Assembly (NCBI GenBank): GCA_005223185.1
Contig: NJBN01000001.1
Span: 571,961-635,960 of the forward strand
Source of the DNA: a candidate division LCP-89 bacterium B3_LCP
Lineage (GTDB): Bacteria; Electryoneota; B3-LCP
Length of the DNA stretch: 64,000 bases
Direction of reading: 5' to 3'
Shown here: in pieces, positions 37,566 through 46,789 of the stretch
Numbering within the stretch: position 1 is the stretch's first letter
Layout: each line of letters starts with the position of its first letter
The notes under the pieces: model-generated
The model's database searches: none
Seen by the model: only the letters and a program-made list of their open reading frames with translations
Told to the model about the DNA's origin: nothing
Position numbers and translations under genes: made by a program

Positions 37566-37862
37566 CTTTATCAGTAGATGGATCCAGTGCGGGATACCAA
37601 TGCCAATGCCGCCGTATCGTATTAAGGGTCTTCGGGGGGAAACCCGATGCGGCGGCTAACCCAAAATGTTCTCTCACATAATATAAAAGCGGTTCGGCAG
37701 TGCGACCACTCCGACAGCGAACCAGATTTTAAACGGCGCTGCCTCCGCTGAAGCCTCCGGGGTTATTCTGATCCCGTTTGCGGGCCCGAAGTCCCGACTT
37801 TGTTGGGGCCCCCGGTGGGCGAATTGAAAAGCCCTGCCTCGTATGAGGCGGGGCTTTTTTTA
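37566..37862 (+). ncRNA. Possible structured RNA ending in an intrinsic terminator
   Basis: No open frame looks coding. Strong dyads can be drawn: GCCGCCGTATCG with CGATGCGGCGGC (37608-37619, 37645-37656), GGTTCG with CGAACC (37691-37696, 37718-37723), and G/C-rich arms around 37765-37815. The stretch ends in a terminator hairpin. It does not fit tmRNA, RNase P or SRP RNA by the motifs checked. A 6S-like or unknown small RNA is possible. Confidence 0.35.
37826..37862 (+). terminator. Intrinsic terminator
   Basis: AAAAGCCCTGCCTC / GAGGCGGGGCTTTT hairpin with GTAT loop followed by a T-run on the plus strand. No plus-strand protein gene ends nearby, which supports an RNA gene upstream. Confidence 0.85.
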
Positions 37863-38023
37863 GTTATTAGTCGAATGCGGTTAGTGAATTAGAAAAACCA
37901 ATCATTGGCGAGATTACTAACACCTCTGGATTCCTGCGTTCGCAGGAATGATATGAGGACTAGACTGGGTTTCATTCCTAGCTATGATCCGGTAAATAAT
38001 GTTATCCATAGAATCCTTCTGAT

Positions 38024-38225
38024 CTAGGGTTTGCCACCCCAACCATACATCTTCCAAAGTGCATCATGCAGGTGCACCCGGTATAAAAGCCCGGTGGAAT
38101 CAACCTCCAGTAAACCTCTTCTCATCGAACCGAAGAAAGTTTCCTCATCAGCCCAAACAGCATCCACGATTTCGTGGCGATCCTGCGGGCTTAAAATTAT
38201 AGCTTGAAGCGAGAAATCCGATTTT
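38024..38225 (-). pseudogene. Possible 3' remnant of an unknown gene
   Basis: One minus-strand frame stays open and gives protein-like sequence ([57 protein letters not shown]) ending at a TAG (38024-38026). It has no plausible start and runs into the nuoA promoter region, so it looks like a truncated C-terminus. I do not recognise the family. Confidence 0.35.
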
Positions 38226-38228
38226 TCA

Positions 38229-38257
38229 TTGACTTGATTAGCCGTATTTTGTATATT
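38229..38257 (+). promoter_or_regulatory. Promoter of the nuo operon
   Basis: TTGACT (38229-38234), 17-bp spacer, TATATT (38252-38257) preceded by TTTTG. It ends 24 bp before the nuoA ATG, so the leader is short and carries GGAG at 38273-38276. Confidence 0.75.
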
Positions 38258-38281
38258 AGTGAAATTTATAACGGAGACCTC

Positions 38282-38695
38282 ATGAATTTCGGGCCGATTT
38301 TCCTCTTTTTGATAGCCGCAGGAGGAGTCGTCTTTGTGGCGCTCTTCTTAAATCGTATGCTGGCGCCCAGGAAACCCAATCCAGAGAAGCTTTCCACTTA
38401 CGAATGCGGTGAAGAAGCAGTTGGTTCACCCTGGATTCGCTTCAATACCCGTTTCTACGTCATCGCCCTGATCTTTTTAGTCTTTGACGTGGAAGTGTTG
38501 TTCCTCTTCCCCTGGGCAGTGAATCTTAAATCACTGGGCATGTTCGCCTGGATCGAGATGGCTGTATTTATAATCATCCTTTCCGTCGGTCTGGCTTATG
38601 TATGGGCGAAACGCGATTTAGAATGGATCAAACCCGATTCGGATGAAATACAGGCTGCCTTAAGGCAGAGTTCACAGACAATAACTGATAAATAG
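38282..38695 (+). CDS. nuoA: NADH-quinone oxidoreductase subunit A
   Basis: 137 residues with three membrane helices. [21 protein letters not shown] is the conserved NuoA loop (ECG motif), and [16 protein letters not shown] the second helix with its DVE acids. ATG 38282 with GGAG 5 nt upstream is preferred to an upstream in-frame start at 38204, which overlaps the promoter. Part of the membrane arm of complex I, at the junction with the peripheral arm. First gene of the nuo cluster. Confidence 0.95.
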   Translation: MNFGPIFLFLIAAGGVVFVALFLNRMLAPRKPNPEKLSTYECGEEAVGSPWIRFNTRFYVIALIFLVFDVEVLFLFPWAVNLKSLGMFAWIEMAVFIIILSVGLAYVWAKRDLEWIKPDSDEIQAALRQSSQTITDK

Positions 38696-38772
38696 GTCTT
38701 TAAGAAAGTGGCTAATAGTGCCACTTTCGCTCCTTTGGAAATCTAATCACCTGATAAACCGATAAAAATAAT

Positions 38773-39261
38773 ATGAGTATTATAGAAGGCCGCTACGGTC
38801 CCAACGTAATAATCACGTCGGTTGATAAAATCTTCAACTGGGCGCGCCTGAGTTCCATCTGGCCGCTGACTTTTGGGCTGGCTTGCTGCGCCATCGAAAT
38901 GATGTGCACCAATGCTTCCCGGTTCGATTTAGATAGACTGGGTATTTTCCCTCGGCCGTCGCCCCGCCAGGCTGATTGTCTGCTGGTTTCAGGTACATTA
39001 ACTGCGAAGATGGCAGAACGCGTCCGCCGCCTATACGATCAGATGCCGGAACCGAAATGGGTAATCTCCATGGGTTCCTGTGCCAACACGGGTGGACCTT
39101 ATTGGCAGCATGGTTATCACGTTGTCAAAGGTGTGGATCAGGTTTTACCTGTGGATGTGTACATTCCAGGCTGTCCGCCCCGACCAGAGGCACTGCTTGA
39201 TGGTTTTCTGCAATTGAAGGAGTTAATTAAAAAAGAAACGTTGGCGAAGAAGCCGGCGTAG
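38773..39261 (+). CDS. nuoB: NADH-quinone oxidoreductase subunit B
   Basis: 162 residues. Ligands of cluster N2 are present: Cys38 and Cys39 (LACCAIEMM), Cys103 ([10 protein letters not shown]) and Cys134 ([10 protein letters not shown]). N2 is the last iron-sulfur cluster before quinone. It lies 77 bp after nuoA. The 152-bp gap to nuoC contains a GAATTCAGTCA palindrome. Confidence 0.97.
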   Translation: MSIIEGRYGPNVIITSVDKIFNWARLSSIWPLTFGLACCAIEMMCTNASRFDLDRLGIFPRPSPRQADCLLVSGTLTAKMAERVRRLYDQMPEPKWVISMGSCANTGGPYWQHGYHVVKGVDQVLPVDVYIPGCPPRPEALLDGFLQLKELIKKETLAKKPA

Positions 39262-39273
39262 GAATCTTTCCTA

Positions 39274-39314
39274 GAATTCAGTCAGATTCCGGACAAGCCA
39301 GAATGACTGAATTC
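39274..39314. repeat. Palindromic intergenic repeat
   Basis: GAATTCAGTCA ... TGACTGAATTC with an inner TTCCGG/CCAGAA. Belongs to a family with ATTCCGG/CCAGAATGAC cores also at 23969-24003, 37329-37370 and 51705-51750. Confidence 0.65.
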
Positions 39315-39413
39315 TATCTTATAACTGGCATGCAGGCAAACTAAACCAAAGACACTGCGAATACCCGGGCAAACATATACACGAAGAATTACAGACCTAA
39401 GGTAAATAAAATT

Positions 39414-39911
39414 ATGACCACCGAAGAGATCGTCAACAAGATCAACGCTGCCGGATTTCAGGTTGAAGTCAACGACGAAGGTCCGGATCCTTTCATTGAA
39501 GTTGACCGCGAAAACCTGATTGCCACCGCGAAATTCCTGAAGAATGATCCCGATCTGAATTTCGATCTGCTCATGTGCTTGTCAGGTTTAGACTGGCCGG
39601 AATACTTCCAAGTAGTTTATCATCTGATCTCGACAGAATACAAGCACACCATTACGGTGAAGGTGCGTTGCCTCAAGGATGATCCGATCATTCCCTCCGT
39701 TTCGGATATATGGAGAACGGCTGAATGGCACGAAAGGGAAGCCTATGATCTGGTGGGGATACGCTTTGATGGTAACCGTGATCTCCGGCGCATCCTGCTG
39801 CCTGAAGATTGGGAAGGACACCCCCTGCAAAAAGATTACGTTCCGCCAACATCATGGCACAAAATTCCTCTGACTAACCTGGGCGCGGAATCTACCAATG
39901 AAGGAAACTAA
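39414..39911 (+). CDS. nuoC: NADH-quinone oxidoreductase subunit C
   Basis: 165 residues, the unfused form of the 30-kDa subunit. WHEREAYDLVGIRFDGN and RRILLPEDWEGHPLQKDY are the family signature. It is a peripheral-arm subunit that contacts NuoD and NuoB near the quinone site. The stop lies 14 bp inside the nuoD gene, so translation is coupled. Confidence 0.96.
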   Translation: MTTEEIVNKINAAGFQVEVNDEGPDPFIEVDRENLIATAKFLKNDPDLNFDLLMCLSGLDWPEYFQVVYHLISTEYKHTITVKVRCLKDDPIIPSVSDIWRTAEWHEREAYDLVGIRFDGNRDLRRILLPEDWEGHPLQKDYVPPTSWHKIPLTNLGAESTNEGN

Positions 39912-41088
39912 AGAACTAAACATCCCGCTGGGACCGGTTCTGGAAAAGTGGGAAACCTTAGTGGAATCTTCCGGTGCAAGCGGCGAACGGATGGTTCTGC
40001 AGATGGGTCCCCAGCATCCTGCTACTCACGGAGTGCTTCGCCTGGAATTGGAAACGGATGGTGAGATCGTCACCAAGATCGTCCCCTATATCGGCTACCT
40101 GCACCGTTGCTTCGAGAAGGTCGCTGAAAATATAACCTGGAATCAGGTGGTTCCCTACACCGACCGCATGGATTATTTAGCCAGTATGAACATGAGTTTG
40201 GGCTATGCTCTGACGGTTGAAAAGCTGATGGGGATAGAGGTCAACGAGCGGGTTCAGGCATTGCGGGTGATCACCTGTGAGATTAATCGAATCGCCAGCC
40301 ACTGCGTCTTTTTAGCGACGTACGGTTTGGACATTGGCGCATGGACTCCACTGCTGTACCTCTTCCAGGAACGCGAACACATCATCGATCTATTAGAAGA
40401 ACTGAGCGGCAGCCGCTTGCTGTTCAATTACATCCGCCCGGGTGGCTTGGCACATGATGTTCCCGATGGCTGGTTGAAGAAGGTGCGTGAGTTCTGCGAT
40501 TTCATGGATCCTAAAATACCCGAATTGAATGAGCTTCTATCCTACAATAAAATATTCATCGAACGTACTGCTAATGTGGGCGTCATGACGCCGGAAGTGG
40601 CGCTTACATACGGTATAACTGGACCCAACCTGCGCGCTTGCGGCGTTGATTACGATCTGCGCCGAGATATACCCTACAGCGGCTATGAAAAATACGACTT
40701 TGAGCCTCAGTTAGGTAAGGGAGAACAGGGTCAGGCCGGAGATAGCTGGGATCGTTACATCGTCCGCGTTCGGGAAATGCAGGAATCGTTGAAGATCATC
40801 CGTCAGGCTATTGACAGTCTGCCTGATGGCGATATAAGTGAGAAGATCCCCAAGAATTTCAATAAGATGCCTGTTGGCGATGCCTACATGACTACGGAAG
40901 CTCCCCGAGGTGAAGTAGGTTTCTATATTGTATCGGATGGCACTAAAACGCCCTATCGTGTGAAAGCTCGTTCTGGTGCGTATTGTTCGGTATCCGTTAT
41001 TCCCGCTATCGGCACCGGATTACTGATAGCTGACGTAGTAGCCATTGTCGCCAGTGTCGATATCGTCCTGGGTGAGGTTGACCGATGA
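39898..41088 (+). CDS. nuoD: NADH-quinone oxidoreductase subunit D
   Basis: 396 residues, the 49-kDa subunit that forms the quinone pocket with Nuo[21 protein letters not shown] carries the conserved HxxxH of the pocket; [29 protein letters not shown] and the C-terminal DIVLGEVDR are typical. The nuoC overlap is 14 bp and the stop overlaps the nuoH ATG (ATGA). Confidence 0.97.
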   Translation: MKETKELNIPLGPVLEKWETLVESSGASGERMVLQMGPQHPATHGVLRLELETDGEIVTKIVPYIGYLHRCFEKVAENITWNQVVPYTDRMDYLASMNMSLGYALTVEKLMGIEVNERVQALRVITCEINRIASHCVFLATYGLDIGAWTPLLYLFQEREHIIDLLEELSGSRLLFNYIRPGGLAHDVPDGWLKKVREFCDFMDPKIPELNELLSYNKIFIERTANVGVMTPEVALTYGITGPNLRACGVDYDLRRDIPYSGYEKYDFEPQLGKGEQGQAGDSWDRYIVRVREMQESLKIIRQAIDSLPDGDISEKIPKNFNKMPVGDAYMTTEAPRGEVGFYIVSDGTKTPYRVKARSGAYCSVSVIPAIGTGLLIADVVAIVASVDIVLGEVDR

Positions 41089-42095
41089 ACGTACTTGAAC
41101 CCTACATGGATCTAATCTTGTCAGTCGTCTATTTAGTCGGCGTGTTAATGTTTCTAACCATATTTGCTCTGTTGGCGGTATGGCTTGAACGCAAAGTGTC
41201 CGCGCACCTGCAGGATAGGCTTGGTCCCATGATGACCGGCGGCTGGCACGGCTGGTCACAGACAATCGCCGATGCGCTTAAACTGATCCTCAAAGAAGAT
41301 ATCATCCCCGCGGTCGCTGACCGCAAGCTGTTTCGATTGGCGCCTTATTTAGTTTTCATCGGTAGTTTAGCGGGTTTTGCCGTATTGCCGTTTGCTCATA
41401 ATCTAATCGGCAGCGATATAAACATCGGTGTGTATTACGTCATCGCCATCACCTCTTTAGTGGTGATCGGAATCCTGATGGCGGGCTGGGCTTCGAACAA
41501 CAAATGGGCGTTGTACGGCGCCATGCGTGCGGCGGCGCAGATGGTTTCTTATGAAATACCGGTGGCGCTTTCGCTTTTGATCCCGGTGCTCATGGCAGGG
41601 ACGATGTCCATGCAGACTATAGTGCAGAATCAGGCGGGCGGATTCTGGAACTGGTACGTATTTCAGTCAATTCCGTTCAGCTTAGTGGCTTTCGTGATTT
41701 ACTTCTGGGCGTCTTTAGCGGAAGTCAACCGCACGCCCTTCGACATACCGGAAGCTGAATCGGAATTAGTCGCCGGTTTCCACGTGGAATATTCAGGGAT
41801 GCGGTTCGCGGTGTTTTTCCTGGCGGAATATGGAAATATGTTCGTGGTTTCCGCCATAGCCGCTACGGTTTTTCTGGGTGGTTGGCACGCACCGTTCACG
41901 TTCCTGGATTTCATTCCGGGACCGATCTGGTTCATCGGCAAATCTATGGGACTGGTGTTGGTGCAATTATGGCTGCGCTGGACGCTGCCCCGCCTGCGCG
42001 TCGATCAATTGATGCACGTCTGCTGGAAGATATTCCTGCCTTTCTCCTTCGCCAACCTGCTGTTGGTGGGGTTGTGGGTGGTGTTGAAGGGGTAG
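41085..42095 (+). CDS. nuoH: NADH-quinone oxidoreductase subunit H
   Basis: 336 residues with about eight membrane helices. [20 protein letters not shown], the later [20 protein letters not shown], and FFLAEYGNM are the conserved quinone-channel and E-rich loops of NuoH/ND1. It links the two arms of complex I. It starts inside the nuoD stop. Confidence 0.97.
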   Translation: MNVLEPYMDLILSVVYLVGVLMFLTIFALLAVWLERKVSAHLQDRLGPMMTGGWHGWSQTIADALKLILKEDIIPAVADRKLFRLAPYLVFIGSLAGFAVLPFAHNLIGSDINIGVYYVIAITSLVVIGILMAGWASNNKWALYGAMRAAAQMVSYEIPVALSLLIPVLMAGTMSMQTIVQNQAGGFWNWYVFQSIPFSLVAFVIYFWASLAEVNRTPFDIPEAESELVAGFHVEYSGMRFAVFFLAEYGNMFVVSAIAATVFLGGWHAPFTFLDFIPGPIWFIGKSMGLVLVQLWLRWTLPRLRVDQLMHVCWKIFLPFSFANLLLVGLWVVLKG

Positions 42096-42308
42096 TGTGA
42101 TTCTGCTCTCAGACGCACCCGACTAAAGTTCGGGTGCTCAATAATAGATTCAAGTCGTTGAAACGACTGAGAATTCGTTAGGTACTGATTGCCAGTACGA
42201 TAATCTTCACTTTGAAAATCACAAAACGTCTGATAAAAAAGAAATACGCAGGCATAGAACCCGAACATTCTGAATCCTGACTACTGACTCCTGAATCCTA
42301 AAGAAAAA
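42096..42308. repeat. Hairpin repeats between nuoH and nuoI
   Basis: Two small palindromes: CACCCGACTAAAGTTCGGGTG (42116-42136) written in part, and AGTCGTTGAAACGACT (42153-42168). They are of the CCCGCTAAAGCGGG type found in other gaps. No gene seen. Confidence 0.55.
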
Positions 42309-43055
42309 ATGAACCCACTATACCGATACTTCAGGGATATCTACTTAGGGGTGGTAACCACCTGCATTGGCATGAAGGTAACTCTCACGCATATTTTCAT
42401 GCCGACCATAACCGTGCAGTACCCCAAGGAGAAATTGACCTATCCTCCGCGCGCTCGCACCATGTTGGTTACCGACATGGAAACCTGCAACGGCTGTTTG
42501 CAGTGTTCGCGAGCCTGTCCGGTGGAAATTATCCACATCGAAACAGTCAAGGCTCTACCGGAAGACAATTTAGGTAATGCGCCTGATGGCAAACCACGCC
42601 GTCTGCACGTCCTGCTTTTTGACGTTGAAATGGATAAATGTGTGCATTGTGGTTTATGTACGGAAGTCTGTCCCACAGAATCTATCCACTGGGAAAATCA
42701 GCACGAAGAGGTTTCCTTTACCAGGGATGGCATGATGCGTCATTGGGCTGAATATTCGGTCGAGGACAGGGAGCGTCTGAAGAAAAGGGCTGAAGAGATC
42801 AAGGCTGAAAAAGCCAAAGCTGCCGCTGCGGCTCAGGCGGCGAAAGAAGCCAAAGCCAAGAAAGAAGGGGATGCCCCCCCCAAGAAAGCCGATAAAGAAG
42901 GTGAGCCGCAAATAAAATCTACACCAACAGAAAAACCTGCCGCAAAAGCTGATACCGCAGATGAGAAGGGTTTCGAACCAGGCACACCGGAAGCAAAGCC
43001 AGATAAGGCGCCACCTGCCGACGATTCACCGAAAAATGACGAGGAAAGCAAATGA
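42309..43055 (+). CDS. nuoI: NADH-quinone oxidoreductase subunit I with long charged C-terminal extension
   Basis: 248 residues; a usual NuoI is about 160. Two 4Fe-4S motifs hold clusters N6a and N6b: Cys60/63/66/70 (CNGCLQCSRACP) and Cys111/114/117/121 (CVHCGLCTEVCP). From about residue 155 onward the sequence is a Lys/Glu/Ala coil (AEKAKAAAAAQAAKEAKAKK) followed by a Pro-rich, Asp/Glu-rich tail. The tail is in frame and joined to nuoJ by an ATGA overlap at 43052, so it is likely real. The tail's role is unknown; it could help assemble the peripheral arm. Confidence 0.92.
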   Translation: MNPLYRYFRDIYLGVVTTCIGMKVTLTHIFMPTITVQYPKEKLTYPPRARTMLVTDMETCNGCLQCSRACPVEIIHIETVKALPEDNLGNAPDGKPRRLHVLLFDVEMDKCVHCGLCTEVCPTESIHWENQHEEVSFTRDGMMRHWAEYSVEDRERLKKRAEEIKAEKAKAAAAAQAAKEAKAKKEGDAPPKKADKEGEPQIKSTPTEKPAAKADTADEKGFEPGTPEAKPDKAPPADDSPKNDEESK

Positions 43056-43564
43056 TAGATATATTAATTCAAGCCATCTTCTGGCTCTTCGTTGTCCTGA
43101 CTGTGGGATCAGCTATAGTGGTCGTTTTCAGCAAACGGATCATATATTCCGCTTTTGCGCTGCTTTTTACCTTAATCGGGGTTGCCGGATTGTACGTATT
43201 TTTAGCTGCCGATTTCTTAGCTGCCAGCCAGATGCTCATATATGTCGGCGGCATATTGACCCTGATTATTTTCGGTGTGTTTCTCACCGCTAAAATATAC
43301 GGCATGACCATTCCGGATCAAGCGCATCAGCGTTATTTAGCTCTGCTGCCAGTTGCCGGTTTCGCAGCGGTGCTCATCCACGTTTTATTTTCAGCAGATT
43401 GGAATTTGCTGCAATCTACAGCAGAACCGACTACGGAAAATCTGGGTAAGCTCCTGCTCACAACGTACCTGGTGCCGTTTGAAGTAGCCAGCGTACTACT
43501 GTTAGCAGCGCTAATCGGAGCGATGCGAATTTCCCGTCCGAGGGAGGAAGATGATGATAGATAA
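43052..43564 (+). CDS. nuoJ: NADH-quinone oxidoreductase subunit J
   Basis: 170 residues with five hydrophobic helices. The SAFALLFTLIGVAGLYVFLA and ASQMLIYVGGILTLIIFGVF helices match NuoJ/ND6. It overlaps nuoI by 4 bp and nuoK by 14 bp. Membrane-arm subunit. Confidence 0.94.
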   Translation: MIDILIQAIFWLFVVLTVGSAIVVVFSKRIIYSAFALLFTLIGVAGLYVFLAADFLAASQMLIYVGGILTLIIFGVFLTAKIYGMTIPDQAHQRYLALLPVAGFAAVLIHVLFSADWNLLQSTAEPTTENLGKLLLTTYLVPFEVASVLLLAALIGAMRISRPREEDDDR

Positions 43565-43862
43565 TTTTCAAGTATATCTAGCTGTGGGTGTGATCCTGTT
43601 CTGCTTAGGTCTGCTTTGTGTGATGACCCGCAAGAGTGCCATCTCAGTTTTAATGGGAGTAGAACTGATCCTGAATTCTGCTGCTCTGAATTTCGTGGTG
43701 TTCAGTAAATATACCGCAGGTAATCTACTGGGGCAGGGAGCAGCGATATTCATCATAATACTTGCTGCCGCGGAAGCAGCAGTTGCTCTGGCAATTTTCC
43801 TGAATCTATATCGAACTATTTCTACGGCCGAGGTTAACCGGGCAGATCAACTGCGAGGATGA
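43551..43862 (+). CDS. nuoK: NADH-quinone oxidoreductase subunit K
   Basis: 103 residues, three helices, with MGVELILNSAALNFV and AAAEAAVALAIFLNLYR, each carrying the conserved Glu for proton translocation in NuoK/ND4L. Overlaps nuoJ. Its ATG shares sequence with GGGAGGAAG of nuoJ, a likely ribosome-binding site. Confidence 0.95.
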   Translation: MMIDNFQVYLAVGVILFCLGLLCVMTRKSAISVLMGVELILNSAALNFVVFSKYTAGNLLGQGAAIFIIILAAAEAAVALAIFLNLYRTISTAEVNRADQLRG

Positions 43863-43867
43863 TCGCA

Positions 43868-43896
43868 TTGACTGCTTGAAAGTGCGTTGATATAGG
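43868..43896 (+). promoter_or_regulatory. Possible internal promoter before the Tat lipoprotein gene
   Basis: TTGACT (43868-43873), 17-bp spacer, TATAGG (43891-43896), ending 48 bp before the next ATG, where AAGGAGG is the Shine-Dalgarno. The -10 is imperfect. Confidence 0.45.
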
Positions 43897-43944
43897 AAAC
43901 AACTAAGAATACTGCATAATCGTCAAACGGCAAGGAGGAATCAA

Positions 43945-44448
43945 ATGGAGAATTCTAAAGACACTCTGGACCGAAGACGCTTTCTGAAAACGACTGGCGC
44001 TGTTTGCATTGCCTCATGTTTGCCGTTAGCCTTAGGATGCAGCGGTAAAAAAGAAACAGGAGAAACTGCCAAGTCTTCATTAGACAAGGAACCTGAAACT
44101 GAGGTGAAAATGATCGCTATGTGCGGGCTGGTTTGCACCGAATGTGAAGCATACATTGCTACTAAAAACAACGACCAAGCTGCCAAGGAAGAAGTCGCCA
44201 AGAAGTGGTCGGAAATGTATGGTGCTGAGGTAACCGTCAAGGAAGTTACCTGCGATGGATGCCAATCTACAACGGGACGACTGTCCAGTTATGCTTCCAG
44301 CATGTGTGAGGTCCGTACCTGCGCTTTAGAGAAACAGGTTACTAACTGTGCGCACTGTCAGGAATATGCCTGTGAAAAGCTGACTGAATTCTACAAGATA
44401 GCACCGGAGGCGAAAAAAGTTCTGGATGAAATCCATGCGAAAACATAA
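43945..44448 (+). CDS. Tat-exported Cys-rich DUF3795 lipoprotein inside the nuo operon
   Basis: 167 residues. RRRFLKTTG is a twin-arginine signal and ALGC at about residue 32 is a plausible lipobox, so the product is likely exported folded and lipid-anchored. The mature part has many Cys in pairs: MCGLVCTECEAY, CDGC, CEVRTC, CAHCQEYAC, typical of DUF3795. Tat export of a Cys-rich protein suggests a metal or iron-sulfur site loaded in the cytoplasm. AAGGAGG lies 8 nt before the ATG. It interrupts complex I genes, so a link to quinone chemistry is possible but unproven. Confidence 0.75.
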   Translation: MENSKDTLDRRRFLKTTGAVCIASCLPLALGCSGKKETGETAKSSLDKEPETEVKMIAMCGLVCTECEAYIATKNNDQAAKEEVAKKWSEMYGAEVTVKEVTCDGCQSTTGRLSSYASSMCEVRTCALEKQVTNCAHCQEYACEKLTEFYKIAPEAKKVLDEIHAKT

Positions 44449-44584
44449 TAATTCCCGCGTAAAATGATGGTAGCGCGGGGGTTTGCCCCCCCGCCTAATA
44501 AGGACATGCTTCGTCTCGCCTGCGGCGATCCGGAAGCATGCCACCCATTGAATGCAAGCCTGATGTAATAAGAAAATAAATATA
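44449..44584. repeat. Palindromic repeats between lipoprotein gene and nuoL
   Basis: GCGGGGGTTTGCCCCCCGC (44476-44494) and GGCATGCTTCC-type arms (ATGCTTCGTCTCG ... CGGAAGCATG, 44503-44541). No gene seen, and no obvious ribosome-binding site before nuoL. Confidence 0.5.
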
Positions 44585-46789
44585 ATGATAACCGAAGCGA
44601 TAATTATCCTGCTGGCTCCGATCATAGCCTTTACAATAGTGATCTTCATAGGTAAAAGGCTGCCCCGCGGCGGGGATTGGGTGAGCCTTGCCGCCATATT
44701 CTTAGGACTCATCTTAGCATTACATCTTCTGTCACGCATGCTGGGAGAGTGGGACCCTGATTTCGCCATAAGCTGGCAGTTCCACTGGTTCATGTTCGGC
44801 GATTACGACCTGACCATCGGGATCAATTTGGACAACATGGCGATCATGATGCTGGTCGTGGTGACCATCGTCAGTTCGCTGGTGCACCTCTTCAGCGTGG
44901 GTTACATGCATGGCGATGTACGCTATTCGCGCTTCTTCGCTTATCTCTCCTTCTTCAGCTTCAGCATGCTTGGTTTGGTGCTGGCGGATAACATCTTCAT
45001 CATCTTCTGTTTCTGGGAATTAGTCGGTCTGTCCAGTTATCTTTTAATCGGGCACTGGTACGAAAAGAAAAGCGCCTCGGATGCCGCGGTCAAAGCCTTC
45101 GTGGTCAACCGCATCGGCGATGCGGGCATGATCGTAGGGATCATGCTAGTATTCACCCACTTAGGCACACTGAACTTAAATGACATCATCGCTGCTGTGG
45201 GGCGCGGAGAAATGACTGGCACGTTACTCACTGTTACGGGAATCTGTCTCTTCTGTGGCGCTATCGGCAAATCAGCGCAATTCCCATTGCACGTCTGGCT
45301 GCCCGATGCCATGGAAGGTCCCACTCCGGTTTCCGCCTTGATTCACGCCGCCACGATGGTCGCCGCTGGTGTTTATCTGACCGCACGGATTTTCCCCATA
45401 CTTTCACTTGATGCTGGTCTGGTGATAGCCTACGTGGGTGGATTCACCGCGTTGTTCGCCGCCACCATAGCGGTCGCTCAGAACGACATCAAGCGGGTTT
45501 TAGCTTATTCCACTTTAAGTCAATTGGGTTATATGGTCATGGCTTTAGGTGCCGGAGCGTACACTGCAGGTTTCTTCCACCTGTGTACGCACGCCATGTT
45601 TAAAGCCGCTCTCTTCCTGGGATCAGGCAGCGTCATTCACGCCATGCACGGCGCTCTGCATCATATCCATTCCGACGCCGATCCGCAGGACATGCGCAAT
45701 ATGGGTGGGTTGAAGAAATATATGCCCAAAACCTACTGGTCTTTTCTGCTGGCGACGCTGGCTCTTTGCGGTGTGCCTCTGACTGCTGGATTCCTCTCCA
45801 AGGATGCCATTTTAGGCGGGACTTTAGCTTATGCTCAGCTTAACCCGGGCAATTGGCTACTACCCGTCTTCGGTTTCGGAGCGGCTATCCTGACCGCATT
45901 TTACATGTTCCGCTTAATATATTTGACTTTTTTCGGTAAATTCCGACCCGGAGAAGAAGCGGAAAAACATCTGCATGAAGCCCCAGCAAACATGACTATA
46001 CCGGTCGCCGTCATGGCGGGCTTGAGTATCTTTATCTTCTGGTCGCTACCGACCGTGAATCCGACGTCAGCGGAAAAGGGCTGGTTTGCGCATCTGTTCC
46101 CGACGCCGGGAAAGGTGTATGAACATATTATACCCAACCGTCAGATGCGGGTTGATACAACACGGGATGATTATCTTACATTAATGGTAGAACCTGAAAC
46201 TTCAGGATCAACCGAACATCATGATGAAGCTGAAAAGCATGAAACTCACGGACATGCTGTACCCGACCACGATGCTGAAGGTCATGCGGTTGCAGGAGCA
46301 GATCACCATGATGATCATGTAGCTCACGTTCACCATCAGGCGCATACCACTGCTATGATTATATCCATCATCATGGCTGGGTTGGGTATTCTGCTGGCGT
46401 ATCGCACCTACTATCAGTGGAAGATTTCCGCCGCCGCCTGGCAGAAACGGCTGGGGATCATCTACCAGGGCATGTTCAACAAATGGTGGGTGGATGAGAT
46501 CTACGACGTAGTTTTCGTTAAGGGATTGCACCTGTGCACTAAGATACTGGCTGCTTTTGATCTCTACGTCATAGATGGGATCGTCAATGCAACTGCGGCG
46601 TTGTGGCGTGCGCTTGCTTTCATACACGGCATATTTGACCATTACGTCATAGACGGTTTAGCGAACGGTATAGCCTGGTTCGTGGGGCTTTGGGGACGTT
46701 TCGCTCGCATGTTCCAGACCGGTTCAGTGCAGAGATATATGCTGATCACCGCTGTGGTGGTGGCGCTGTTTTTGTTGCTGAGGTTGTAA
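44585..46789 (+). CDS. nuoL: NADH-quinone oxidoreductase subunit L with His-rich loop
   Basis: 734 residues with about 16 membrane helices and the lateral C-terminal part of NuoL/ND5. FWELVGLSSYLLIGHWYEKK, QFPLHVWLPDAMEGPTPVSA, HAATMVAAGVYL and LAYSTLSQLGYMVMALG are the antiporter-like motifs. A segment at about 545-587 is extremely rich in His, Asp and Glu (EHHDEAEKHETHGH, ADHHDDHVAHVHHQ), placed just before the long lateral-helix region. It may be a metal-binding insertion or a flexible loop. Proton pump of complex I. Confidence 0.95.
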   Translation: MITEAIIILLAPIIAFTIVIFIGKRLPRGGDWVSLAAIFLGLILALHLLSRMLGEWDPDFAISWQFHWFMFGDYDLTIGINLDNMAIMMLVVVTIVSSLVHLFSVGYMHGDVRYSRFFAYLSFFSFSMLGLVLADNIFIIFCFWELVGLSSYLLIGHWYEKKSASDAAVKAFVVNRIGDAGMIVGIMLVFTHLGTLNLNDIIAAVGRGEMTGTLLTVTGICLFCGAIGKSAQFPLHVWLPDAMEGPTPVSALIHAATMVAAGVYLTARIFPILSLDAGLVIAYVGGFTALFAATIAVAQNDIKRVLAYSTLSQLGYMVMALGAGAYTAGFFHLCTHAMFKAALFLGSGSVIHAMHGALHHIHSDADPQDMRNMGGLKKYMPKTYWSFLLATLALCGVPLTAGFLSKDAILGGTLAYAQLNPGNWLLPVFGFGAAILTAFYMFRLIYLTFFGKFRPGEEAEKHLHEAPANMTIPVAVMAGLSIFIFWSLPTVNPTSAEKGWFAHLFPTPGKVYEHIIPNRQMRVDTTRDDYLTLMVEPETSGSTEHHDEAEKHETHGHAVPDHDAEGHAVAGADHHDDHVAHVHHQAHTTAMIISIIMAGLGILLAYRTYYQWKISAAAWQKRLGIIYQGMFNKWWVDEIYDVVFVKGLHLCTKILAAFDLYVIDGIVNATAALWRALAFIHGIFDHYVIDGLANGIAWFVGLWGRFARMFQTGSVQRYMLITAVVVALFLLLRL

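Noticed and set aside
37566-37862. tmRNA, RNase P RNA or SRP RNA
   Set aside because: The peptide tag sequence, the RNase P core and the GGAAG-type SRP loop could not be found.
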